Shown here one piece after another: positions 17,992 through 25,587 of a stretch of DNA of 64,000 nt. The stretch lies in NCBI GenBank assembly GCA_022843745.1, contig JALHNB010000015.1, positions 62,001-126,000 on the forward strand, in the 5' to 3' direction. The position numbers and the translations under genes were made by a program. How positions within the stretch are numbered: the first letter of the stretch is position 1; the number at the start of each line of letters is the position of its first letter. The DNA is from Anaerolineae bacterium (GTDB lineage: Bacteria; Chloroflexota; Anaerolineae; Aggregatilineales; Phototrophicaceae). The notes under the pieces are model-generated. The model had not been told where the DNA came from. It made no database searches and saw nothing but the letters and a program-made list of their open reading frames with translations.

Positions 17992-18885
17992 ATGGTACGC
18001 AAACTACATTATCATCGGGTCGATGTTTTCACCAACGAAGCGTTTGGCGGCAACCCGCTGGCGGTGTTCCTGAATGGGCGCGGGCTTTCCACCGAACTGA
18101 TGCAGCGTATCGCCAAAGAGATGAATCTCTCCGAAACGACATTCGTGCTGCCGCCGGAAGACCCCGCGAACCACTGGAAACTGCGCATTTTCACGCCAGC
18201 GCGTGAACTGCCGATGGCGGGGCATCCGACCGTTGGCACGTCGTTTGTGCTGGCACGTGAACACATGGTCACACCGACGGAAGCTGACCCGGTGATCCGG
18301 TTGGAAGAAGGAGTCGGGCTGATTCCGGTGAAATTTTCGTTCAAAAATGGGGCGGTGTCGCTGATCCAGATGCAGCAGCGTGCGCCGATTTTTTCGCCGG
18401 AGTTCACAGATCGCCAGCTTGCGGCGGATGTCCTGTCGCTGAGTGTGGATGATCTCGCCGATTATCCGGTGCAGGAGGTGTCGTGCGGTGTGCCGTTCCT
18501 GTTTATCCCGCTGAAAAATATGCACGCTATCCAGACGCTTAAATTCCGCACCGACATCTGGGAACGAGCGCTCAAAAATTATGGCGAAATTTTTGTATTC
18601 ACCCGCGAAACGACATACCCGGAATCGACGGTTCATTCGCGGATGTTCGCGCCGTCGATGGGGATCGCGGAAGACCCGGCGACAGGTGGGGCAAGCGGGC
18701 CACTCGGCAGCTATCTGGTACGCTACGGGATCGCCAGCAGCGGGCATATCATCAGCGAGCAGGGCTTTGAGATGGGGAGGCCGAGCTACATTCACATCGA
18801 GATTCGACAGTCGGGCGACGAGATTAATTTCGTCGGCGTCGGTGGCGAGTCGGTTTATATGGGCGAGGGGTTTTTGGAGATTTAG
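17992..18885 (+). CDS. PhzF-family isomerase/epimerase-like protein
   Basis: The 297-residue protein has the two-domain diaminopimelate epimerase-like fold of PhzF. The N-terminus YHRVDVFTNEAFGGNPLAV is diagnostic. The catalytic Glu sits in MNLSETTFVLP, followed by FTPARELPMAGHPTVGTSFV, and the second half carries MFAPSMGIAEDPATGGASGPLGSYLVRYG. AAAGGGATCACT precedes the ATG. No other phenazine genes are nearby, so it is a general PhzF-like enzyme whose substrate is unknown. Confidence 0.93.
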   Translation: MVRKLHYHRVDVFTNEAFGGNPLAVFLNGRGLSTELMQRIAKEMNLSETTFVLPPEDPANHWKLRIFTPARELPMAGHPTVGTSFVLAREHMVTPTEADPVIRLEEGVGLIPVKFSFKNGAVSLIQMQQRAPIFSPEFTDRQLAADVLSLSVDDLADYPVQEVSCGVPFLFIPLKNMHAIQTLKFRTDIWERALKNYGEIFVFTRETTYPESTVHSRMFAPSMGIAEDPATGGASGPLGSYLVRYGIASSGHIISEQGFEMGRPSYIHIEIRQSGDEINFVGVGGESVYMGEGFLEI

Positions 18886-18947
18886 GTGTCCGCGAACACC
18901 TTTAGCGAGATTCGATATAATGGGCTTAAGTTATACGAGGTAAAGCG

Positions 18948-19487
18948 ATGGTACTGCAAACTAAACCCATGACAATTGACGAATTCAGCGCGTTCGTCCA
19001 TTTGCCGGAACATTCTGAGCAGACATTTGAGTTAATTAACGGGGAGATTATCGAAGTGTCACCAGGGCGAACCAGCAATTCTGAGCTTCGGGATATTCTC
19101 GCATTTGAAGTGCGGCTATTTTGCCGTGAACACGACCTACCGTGTCATACCAGCGGTGGCGATGGAGCGTTCGATATTCAAGGGCATGTTGTCGCCCCAG
19201 ACTTTGCCTATAAACACACACCGATGAGTGATGAATATCCTGACCCCATTGCACCCGAGTGGGCTATTGAGGTCATTTCACCGACAGATAAAGCGCCTGA
19301 GATTCGCGCGAAAAGACAAATTTATATTCAGGCGGGAATTTTGTATGGAGAACTCTATCCGAAATTACAGAGCATTGATGTGTATGCGCCGGGGCAACCA
19401 CCACGCACTTTGGGCATCAGCGACACGCTGGATGGTGGAGATGTACTGCCGGGGTTTACGCTGGCGGTGAAGGCGCTATTTGAGTAG
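18948..19487 (+). CDS. Uma2-family (DUF820) PD-(D/E)XK-like protein
   Basis: A 179-residue member of the Uma2 family, which has a restriction-endonuclease-like fold and is heavily multiplied in Cyanobacteria and Chloroflexota. It contains FELINGEIIEVSPG, VVAPDFAY (the conserved Pro-Asp), and PEWAIEVISPTD with the Glu-x-Ile/Val core, then the C-terminal LPGFTLAVKALF. The function of the family is unclear. A decayed C-terminal fragment of another copy lies at 36613-36693. Confidence 0.88.
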   Translation: MVLQTKPMTIDEFSAFVHLPEHSEQTFELINGEIIEVSPGRTSNSELRDILAFEVRLFCREHDLPCHTSGGDGAFDIQGHVVAPDFAYKHTPMSDEYPDPIAPEWAIEVISPTDKAPEIRAKRQIYIQAGILYGELYPKLQSIDVYAPGQPPRTLGISDTLDGGDVLPGFTLAVKALFE

Positions 19488-19555
19488 CGATCAGCAATCA
19501 GCTTTTTAATGAATGCTCAGAGTGGCAAGATTGTAAAAGGTACGAGGGAATTAGC

Positions 19556-19814
19556 ATGGGCGATAAAGATGTGGTCGATAGTCCAGTCGATGAAGTGCTT
19601 GATTTTCTGCTGTCTCAGCCGACACCAGAGCAAATCATTGCCCTACGCGCTTCCGAGACTGCCCAAGAGCGCTTACGGTATCTGCTGGATGGGAATCCGC
19701 AACAATACGCTGAATGATGCCGAGCGTACCGAACTGGAAGTGTATATTCAGTTCGATAATCTTGTAGCGCGGCTGAAGGCACGAGCGCGGTTAAAGCTGA
19801 CTGAAAAGGTCTGA
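19556..19814 (+). pseudogene. Small gene with a one-base frameshift, before the HNH gene
   Basis: From the ATG at 19556 (GAGGGA upstream) the frame reads VDEVLDFLLSQPTPEQIIAL...RYLLDGN and then stops at 19715-19717 after 53 codons. The reading one frame over resumes at once with RNNTLNDAERTELEVYIQFD...LKARARLKL and ends at 19814, one base before the HNH start. Deleting one C of the CC at 19697-19698 joins the two into an 85-residue protein that matches a common small acidic protein found upstream of HNH genes in Chloroflexota and Cyanobacteria (from memory). It is either a sequencing error or a real decay. Confidence 0.7.
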
Positions 19815-19815
19815 C

Positions 19816-20232
19816 GTGACGACGTATATCTCGGAGGCATTGCGACGGCAGGTGATTGAACGCGCAAAAGAGCGCTGCGAATACTGCCGAGTCCATGAGG
19901 ATGATCGCTTGTTCGCACATGAAATTGATCACATCTACGCCGAAAATCATGGCGGTGAAACCCAGGTCGATAATCTATGCCTTGCTTGCAGTGAATGTAA
20001 TCGTTTCAAGAGCAGTGATATTTGCTCACTCGATCCACTTACGAACGAGATTGTCGCACTCTATCATCCACGTGCTGACCAATGGAAAGATCATTTCCGT
20101 GTGCTGGAGGGTATTATTGAACCGCTGACCCCAAATGGACGTGTCACCGTCCGACTTTTATACCTCAACAAGCCTGAAACTATTGATCGGCGACGATTGC
20201 TGATTGAATCGGGTCGTTATCCGATGGACTAA
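19816..20232 (+). CDS. HNH endonuclease
   Basis: The 138-residue protein has CEYCRVHEDDRLFAHEIDHIYAENHGG, then NLCLACSECNRFKSSDI. This gives two CxxC zinc-binding pairs around the HxxDHI...N..H HNH core, the beta-beta-alpha metal finger of nicking or restriction nucleases. It starts at GTG 19816, right after the frameshifted small gene, and is translationally linked to it. The pair resembles standalone HNH modules common in Cyanobacteria and Chloroflexota. The biological target is unknown. Confidence 0.9.
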   Translation: MTTYISEALRRQVIERAKERCEYCRVHEDDRLFAHEIDHIYAENHGGETQVDNLCLACSECNRFKSSDICSLDPLTNEIVALYHPRADQWKDHFRVLEGIIEPLTPNGRVTVRLLYLNKPETIDRRRLLIESGRYPMD

Positions 20233-20266
20233 TCCCCTCACACATGAAAAAGGGTAGAAATATTCG

Positions 20267-21169
20267 ATGCGAAACCGATATGCGCTGATTTCGGACATAC
20301 ATGGCAATACGATTGCGCTGGACGCTGTTCTGAATGCGGTGAAAGAGCAGGTCGATGGGTATTGGATACTCGGCGATCTGTGCGCCATTGGCTATGATCC
20401 GGTGGGGGTACTTGAACGCCTGGACGCTTTACCCAACGCGCTTTTTGTTCGCGGGAATGCAGATCGCTATCTGGTAACGGGTGAGCGTCCTAATCCGACA
20501 TTTGATGCGGCGGCGAAAAATCCGGCGCTCATCCCGACGTTGGCGGAAGTCGCGGGCAATTTCGCCTGGACGCAGGGGTATCTGGAAGCGCGTGGCTGGC
20601 TCGATTGGCTGAAAAAAATGCCGCTGGAGCAACGCCTGACCCTGCCGGATGGAACGCGAGTCCTGCTGGTTCACGCCGCGCCGGGGACTGATGATGGGCA
20701 TGGGTTGAATCTCGCGCTGACCGACGAGGAGTTGCAGGCGGAAATTGACGGGTGTGAGGCGGATTTGGTGTGCGTCGGGCATTTTCACATGCCGATGGAT
20801 CGAAAATTGACCCCCTCACCCCCAGCCACTCTCCCGCAAGGGGCGAGGGGAGAAAATACAGAGCGCAAGGGAGGATTCACAAATAATGTTATCCGAGTCA
20901 TTAATCCGGGGAGTGTGAGCAATCCGGTGGGGCAGGACTTGCGGGCAGCGTATGCGATTTTGACGGCTGATGAGCGCGGCTATAAAGTTGAATATTATCG
21001 TGTTGAGTATGATCGGCAGGCGGCGATTGAAGCGACACAGCGGTGCAGCAATCCTGGCAGGGATTTTATGGTGAGGGCGCTGCGGGGCGAAATTCGCGCA
21101 TCGTGGATGGCACGGTGGGATGGGGTGACGCATCTGCCGAGGGTCAGCGAGAAATTCAAATCGGATTGA
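20267..21169 (+). CDS. Calcineurin-like metallophosphoesterase with in-frame palindromic insert
   Basis: The 300-residue enzyme has the metallophosphoesterase blocks in order: ALISDIHGNTIAL (D-x-H), LGDLCAIGYDP (GD), RGNADRYL (GN), LLVHAAPGTDD (H) and CVGHFHMPMDR (GHxH). The family hydrolyses phosphodiesters or phosphomonoesters with two metal ions. Residues about 182-195 (LTPSPPATLPQGARG) are encoded by a family A repeat, placed after the GHFH loop and before VINPGSVSNPVG, where the family normally has a short beta-hairpin. The insert is expected on the surface. No promoter or operon partner is evident. A partial second copy lies at 22459-22563. Confidence 0.88.
   Translation: MRNRYALISDIHGNTIALDAVLNAVKEQVDGYWILGDLCAIGYDPVGVLERLDALPNALFVRGNADRYLVTGERPNPTFDAAAKNPALIPTLAEVAGNFAWTQGYLEARGWLDWLKKMPLEQRLTLPDGTRVLLVHAAPGTDDGHGLNLALTDEELQAEIDGCEADLVCVGHFHMPMDRKLTPSPPATLPQGARGENTERKGGFTNNVIRVINPGSVSNPVGQDLRAAYAILTADERGYKVEYYRVEYDRQAAIEATQRCSNPGRDFMVRALRGEIRASWMARWDGVTHLPRVSEKFKSD
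20811..20852 (+). repeat. Family A repeat inside the metallophosphoesterase gene
   Basis: CCCCCTCACCCCCAGCCACTC then GCAAGGGGCGAGGGGAG, a clear copy of the CCTCACCCCC...GGGGCGAGGGG subtype seen at 8910-8948 and 11863-11900. Its length keeps the reading frame. A flanking stretch of about 13 more codons (20853-20890) also seems foreign. Confidence 0.85.
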
Positions 21170-21415
21170 ACCACAGTCCCACAGGGAGGCTTCGCTCAGG
21201 CACAGAGGACACAGAGAGTTTTTTTAACGCAAAGAGGGCGAACGTTGAGATTCGACAGTCCCCAAACATCGTAATAAATTTGCGATAAGAAAATAAATCA
21301 AGGTAATATTAATTTACTTACCCCAAATAAATTCCATATTGAAGGCGACTCGGTTTGCCACCTTCGCACAAGAAAATCCTTATCCATAGCCACAACAGAT
21401 TGGAGAGTGGAAACA
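21170..21415. repeat. Intergenic region with CACAGAGGACACAGAG repeat
   Basis: Just after the phosphoesterase stop there is AACCACAG-TCCCACAGGG and GGCACAGAGGACACAGAGAG. A related AACCACAGAGACACAGAGG follows the relic at 22564. The rest, rich in AT, must contain the dehydrogenase promoter. No ORF was seen. Confidence 0.5.
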
Positions 21416-22435
21416 ATGCCACAATTACGCTTATTGGTCCTCGATGACTATGAAGGTATATTGGCGACTGCTCCAGCTATAGATCGCTTGCGTCAGCTTT
21501 CAGATGTGACGATCTTCCATCACGCTCTGACTGTTGATAACTATCACGAACTAAGCGGATACGATGTCCTTCTTACGCTACGTGAACGGACAAAGATGGA
21601 TCAGGAATTCTTCAGGTCATGTAGTGATGTCCAACTCATCTTGCAGACAGGAGGTCACGCTTATCACCTTGATGCCAATGCTGCCACGAAGCAAGGAATT
21701 GTCGTTGCGCTTGGACGAGGCGCCACACAACCGATGATCGTCGTGCCAGAATTGGCTTTTGGATTGATGCTCGGTCTTGTTCGACAGATTTACTCGTTAA
21801 CCACAGAAATGCACAATGGCAGATGGTCGGAAGCTATTGGAGGATCATTGGCCGGGCGTACTTTAGGGATATTGGGTTATGGTCGGCACGGTAAACCTGT
21901 CGCCCGACTGGCACAAGCCTTCAATATGAAAGTGATCGCATGGGATCGTACTGGTAATGCTCCTAAAGCAGATGAGTATGGCGTTGAACGCTTTGATCTG
22001 GATACCTTGTTGGGGATGTCCGATATTGTATCCATCCATCTCAGGCTATCGGATGATTCACGCGGCCTGCTGAACCGAGAAAAGCTGTGGAAGATGAAGC
22101 GGGGCGCAATCCTCATTAATACAGCACGCGGTGCGATTGTTGATGAGGATGCTCTGGCTGATGCACTCCACGAAAAGCATCTATCCGGTGCGGGACTCGA
22201 TGTATTCGAAGTCGAGCCGTTGCCATCGGACAGCCCCTTGCGAACACTTCCTAATGTCCTTTTGACACCCCATATAGGCTGGAAAGTGAATACCGTCTTA
22301 CATGAGTTTGTCGCCATTGCCGCTGATCAGCTAGAAGCATGGCTCGATAATCGTCTGCCTTCTGCGCAGATACTGAATCCATCAGCAATGGCTGTTGACC
22401 GTCCTCGCGCTGGCGGAATATGTCGCGATTTATGA
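21416..22435 (+). CDS. D-2-hydroxyacid dehydrogenase (NAD-binding) family protein
   Basis: A 339-residue enzyme of the D-isomer 2-hydroxyacid dehydrogenase family, which reduces 2-oxoacids or oxidises phosphoglycerate-like substrates. It contains the Rossmann motif RTLGILGYGRHGKPVA, the downstream acid region IAWDRT, the block MKRGAILINTARGAIVDEDAL, the catalytic Glu in GAGLDVFEVEPLP, and the His in LTPHIGW. I chose the ATG at 21416, with GGAG about 10 bases upstream. The last 14 residues (MAVDRPRAGGICRDL) run into a relic region and are probably not native. It has no operon partner. Confidence 0.85.
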   Translation: MPQLRLLVLDDYEGILATAPAIDRLRQLSDVTIFHHALTVDNYHELSGYDVLLTLRERTKMDQEFFRSCSDVQLILQTGGHAYHLDANAATKQGIVVALGRGATQPMIVVPELAFGLMLGLVRQIYSLTTEMHNGRWSEAIGGSLAGRTLGILGYGRHGKPVARLAQAFNMKVIAWDRTGNAPKADEYGVERFDLDTLLGMSDIVSIHLRLSDDSRGLLNREKLWKMKRGAILINTARGAIVDEDALADALHEKHLSGAGLDVFEVEPLPSDSPLRTLPNVLLTPHIGWKVNTVLHEFVAIAADQLEAWLDNRLPSAQILNPSAMAVDRPRAGGICRDL

Positions 22436-22438
22436 AGC

Positions 22439-22563
22439 TGTGCCGAAGTCCGCGTGGGATATTGGCGGCTGATGAGCAGGGTTATCATGTCGAACATTTT
22501 CGCGCGTCGTGGATGAAGCGGTGGGATGGGGCGGCACATTTGCCCATAACTCAGTCAAATTGA
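22439..22563 (+). pseudogene. Relic of a second metallophosphoesterase C-terminus
   Basis: Codons from 22459 read ILAADEQGYHVEHF then RASWMKRWDGAAHLP up to the stop at 22561-22563. This matches the C-terminus of the phosphoesterase at 20267-21169 (ILTADERGYKVEYY ... RASWMARWDGVTHLP) with about 30 internal residues lost. The AACCACAG repeat follows in both. The 20 bases before it (GCCGAAGTCCGCGTGGGATA) recur with changes at 25477-25500. Confidence 0.8.
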
Positions 22564-22680
22564 ACCACAGAGACACAGAGGACACAGAGAAGAAAGTCAA
22601 AATAACAAATTTGCAGAGGAAGCATTTCCTAAGATATTATTCGGTTGTTCACCAACACGTAAAATATCATTGGAGATGCT

Positions 22681-25461
22681 ATGCGCCTGTTCATCAGTTA
22701 TGCCCACGTAAATCGCTCTAAAGTTGATGAACTCGAAAAGTTGCTGGAAAAAGCTGGTAACGAGGTCTGGTTTGACCATGAACTTATCGGCGGCGATAAC
22801 TGGTGGCAGAGCATTCTTAGCGAAATTGAGCAATCTGATGTGTTTGTTTTCGCGCTTTCTCCGCAATCCACAGGCTCGGCTGCCTGCCGCGCAGAATTTC
22901 AATATGCGCTTGATTTAAATAAGCCTATTCTGCCGATCTTGCTCAAGGAATCTGAACTACCCGTCGGCAAGTTGACAGAAACGCAGTACGTTGATGCACG
23001 TAGACTCAACAGCAACGATACAGTTATGGCGATTACACGAAGCCTGCTCAATCTTCAGAAGCAAATTTTTAACGGCGCATATGCCAAGCCGGATGGAGTA
23101 CCACGACCTGCCTTTCCGTTCGAGGCCGATCCCCTGAAAGATGTGCGCGAACAGGTTCGAAATCTGCAAGGCACACCGGAAGAAGACATTGTTCGTATCA
23201 TTTTTCGGCTCAAACAAGTGGGGCGTTTGAGCGACAAGTCGGTGCGTGAGACACGAATGCTGCTGGAAACGATTATGACCGCGCCGCATGTCCCGCACAG
23301 CGTTGCGATGGAAGCGAAGGACGCTTTAAAAAGTCTGCCACAGACAGGGAAACTCCCTACGTGGATTTATGCAGCAGGTGGGATTGCCGGGATCTTTGTG
23401 GTTATTGTCGCTATTCTGGCGATCAGTAATCCGCAAATTCTAGTTGGGTCTGTGCCAACAAGCACGCCAACTGAGTTTCCAACCTCTACACTTAATCCGA
23501 CAGAAACACCTACTCCAACGATCACGTTTACGCCGTCGCCGACAGAGCGATTTATTCCAACACCAGCGAATGGGCGGAGTGTCATTACGGCAGATAACGC
23601 CGCTCAGGTGGAACGGTTGGAGTGGCTGGGGCGGGGGGTGCCTTACTATGTAAGCTGGTCACCTGACGGTAAAACGCTGGCGGTTGGTACAACTATTGGT
23701 ATTTGGTTATATGAGCGTGACAACCTTGATGCGCCACCACGTTTGTTAGAAGGTCATACCAGTGGGATTAGGGGAATAGATTTTAGCCCAGACAGTAAGA
23801 TTTTGGCTTCAGTTTCGCCTGATGGAACATTGCGACTATGGGATGTTACCACTAACAAGTTAATCGGCGAACCTATTACTCCATTTAATGGTTGGGCGCT
23901 AGATGTGGCGTTTAGTCCTACTGGCAAATTACTTTCAGTGGGTGGCTGTTGGGGGTTCAAACTATACGATGTTACGAATCCAGCCGAACCGATAGAGAGT
24001 CGATCTCAAGATGTCGGTGTTGACTGCGTAGGTGCAGTGGCATTTAGCAGAGATGGATCACACGTTGGATATACCACTAAACAAGATGACAGTGCTGACC
24101 CATTTGTTGAGGTAATGGATGTAAATACGGGCGAAACCCTCCCATTAGGCACACACGAGGGAGATATACTTTCTCTCGCATTTAACCCTGACGGGAGCAT
24201 TCTGGCATCCGGAGGAGATGATAGATTAATTCGATTATGGAATACAGAAAACGGTGAATTAATCGAAACATTAGAAGGTCATTCAAGCAGGATCAGGTCA
24301 TTAAGATTTACATCTGATGGTGAGCAACTAATCTCAGCTAGTGGTGACAGGCAAATATTAGTTTGGGATGTTGCAAGCGGTACGCAAATTGGTGATCCTT
24401 TGGAAGGCAGTATTGTAGGTGGTGTAAGTATTGCACTTAGTCCAGATGGCACTCAGTTTGTTTCAGCAGGAAATGATGGAACACTGCGTTTTTGGAATGT
24501 CATCGAACGTAAAACCGTTGAAGAATACCTCAATCTATTTACAACATGGGGTAAAGGTGTCACCTTCGCTTATGATGGAAAAGTTGCTGTTGCATATAAT
24601 GATGGTAGCGTACATTTATGGGACATGAGTACCCAATCCGATAGTAGTATCGGAAAACATGAATCCGGCGGAAATACACCTATCGTCATCAGCCCGACTG
24701 ATCCAAACCTTTTAGCATCTGGTGGTAGAGATGATAAAGTGCGAGTATATAATCTCACAATGGGCGAAGAAATCAAAGTATTTGAGCGCGATGATGGCGG
24801 CAATAGCATTAATGGAAATGTATACGGGTTAGCTTTCAGCCCAGATGGGACACGAATTGCTGCCGCTATGGGCGGTAATGATGATGTGGTGCGGCTTTGG
24901 AACGTTACAGATAGTAAAGAAGAGATATTAAGAGAAGCTCATGATGATGTCCTGAGCGTTGCATTCAGTCCCAATGGTAGCCTTTTGGCATCAGGACACA
25001 AAGATGGTGCCGTTATTATATGGGATTTACAAACAAATGAATCACGTTTTATCCTCTTAGAGCATACTGCCCCTGTACAAACTGTAATCTTCAGCCCAGA
25101 TGGGCAATACTTATTTTCTGGAAGTGATGACAAGAGTATTCGCATCTGGGATGTTGAAGCAGGTCGTTCTGGTGGCAAAACCCTGAACAATCCAACAGAT
25201 ATAGTAAAAAGTCTGGCCTTCAGTCCAGATGGAAAGTTATTGGCTGCGGCGGTGCAGTTTGCGTCAGAAATTCTACTCTGGGATACAACGAACATGGCTG
25301 AACCGGTGCTGCTCAATACAAATATTTCACCTGTATTTGCCAGTGTGTATTCACTCTCGTTCAGCGCTGACGGAACACTTTTGGCAGCAAGTGGTGATCC
25401 AGGAGCAATTAGCATCTGGGGCGTTTGCAGCGTGGAAGTGGGCGACGAGTGCGATAGTTAA
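22681..25461 (+). CDS. TIR domain-transmembrane-WD40 protein
   Basis: This 926-residue protein starts with a TIR domain (residues about 1-115): RLFISYAHVNRSKVDEL, then VWFDHELIGGDNWW, and ALSPQSTGSAACRAEFQYAL, where Glu72 is at the position of the catalytic Glu of NAD-cleaving TIRs. A helical segment follows, a membrane helix at about 227-250 (WIYAAGGIAGIFVVIVAIL), a Thr/Pro linker (TPTEFPTSTLNPTETPTPT), then fourteen WD40-type repeats recognisable by SPDGxxLASG, enough for two seven-bladed propellers. GGAG precedes the ATG by 6 bases. The order suggests an intracellular TIR and an external propeller sensor, or the reverse. No NB-ARC or nuclease partner is nearby. Codon use is AT-richer than in the flanks. 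Confidence 0.9.
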   Translation: MRLFISYAHVNRSKVDELEKLLEKAGNEVWFDHELIGGDNWWQSILSEIEQSDVFVFALSPQSTGSAACRAEFQYALDLNKPILPILLKESELPVGKLTETQYVDARRLNSNDTVMAITRSLLNLQKQIFNGAYAKPDGVPRPAFPFEADPLKDVREQVRNLQGTPEEDIVRIIFRLKQVGRLSDKSVRETRMLLETIMTAPHVPHSVAMEAKDALKSLPQTGKLPTWIYAAGGIAGIFVVIVAILAISNPQILVGSVPTSTPTEFPTSTLNPTETPTPTITFTPSPTERFIPTPANGRSVITADNAAQVERLEWLGRGVPYYVSWSPDGKTLAVGTTIGIWLYERDNLDAPPRLLEGHTSGIRGIDFSPDSKILASVSPDGTLRLWDVTTNKLIGEPITPFNGWALDVAFSPTGKLLSVGGCWGFKLYDVTNPAEPIESRSQDVGVDCVGAVAFSRDGSHVGYTTKQDDSADPFVEVMDVNTGETLPLGTHEGDILSLAFNPDGSILASGGDDRLIRLWNTENGELIETLEGHSSRIRSLRFTSDGEQLISASGDRQILVWDVASGTQIGDPLEGSIVGGVSIALSPDGTQFVSAGNDGTLRFWNVIERKTVEEYLNLFTTWGKGVTFAYDGKVAVAYNDGSVHLWDMSTQSDSSIGKHESGGNTPIVISPTDPNLLASGGRDDKVRVYNLTMGEEIKVFERDDGGNSINGNVYGLAFSPDGTRIAAAMGGNDDVVRLWNVTDSKEEILREAHDDVLSVAFSPNGSLLASGHKDGAVIIWDLQTNESRFILLEHTAPVQTVIFSPDGQYLFSGSDDKSIRIWDVEAGRSGGKTLNNPTDIVKSLAFSPDGKLLAAAVQFASEILLWDTTNMAEPVLLNTNISPVFASVYSLSFSADGTLLAASGDPGAISIWGVCSVEVGDECDS

Positions 25462-25473
25462 AAAATTATGATT

Positions 25474-25542
25474 CTGCGCCGGAGTCCGCCTGGGGGATAT
25501 TGGCAGGGATGCACATAGGCAGATGAGCGAAAACAGGGTAAG
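25474..25542 (+). repeat. Relic resembling the sequence before the phosphoesterase remnant
   Basis: TGCGCCGGAGTCCGCCTGGG and the following GGATATTGGC match 22439-22467, and CAGATGAGCGAAAACAGGGT loosely matches GCTGATGAGCAGGGT. It follows the TIR gene stop by a few bases, so the TIR gene lies between two related remnants. Confidence 0.5.
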
Positions 25543-25587
25543 TTCTTAGCATCTTTATCGAGACGCTCAATTCTCATCGGAGGAAAA

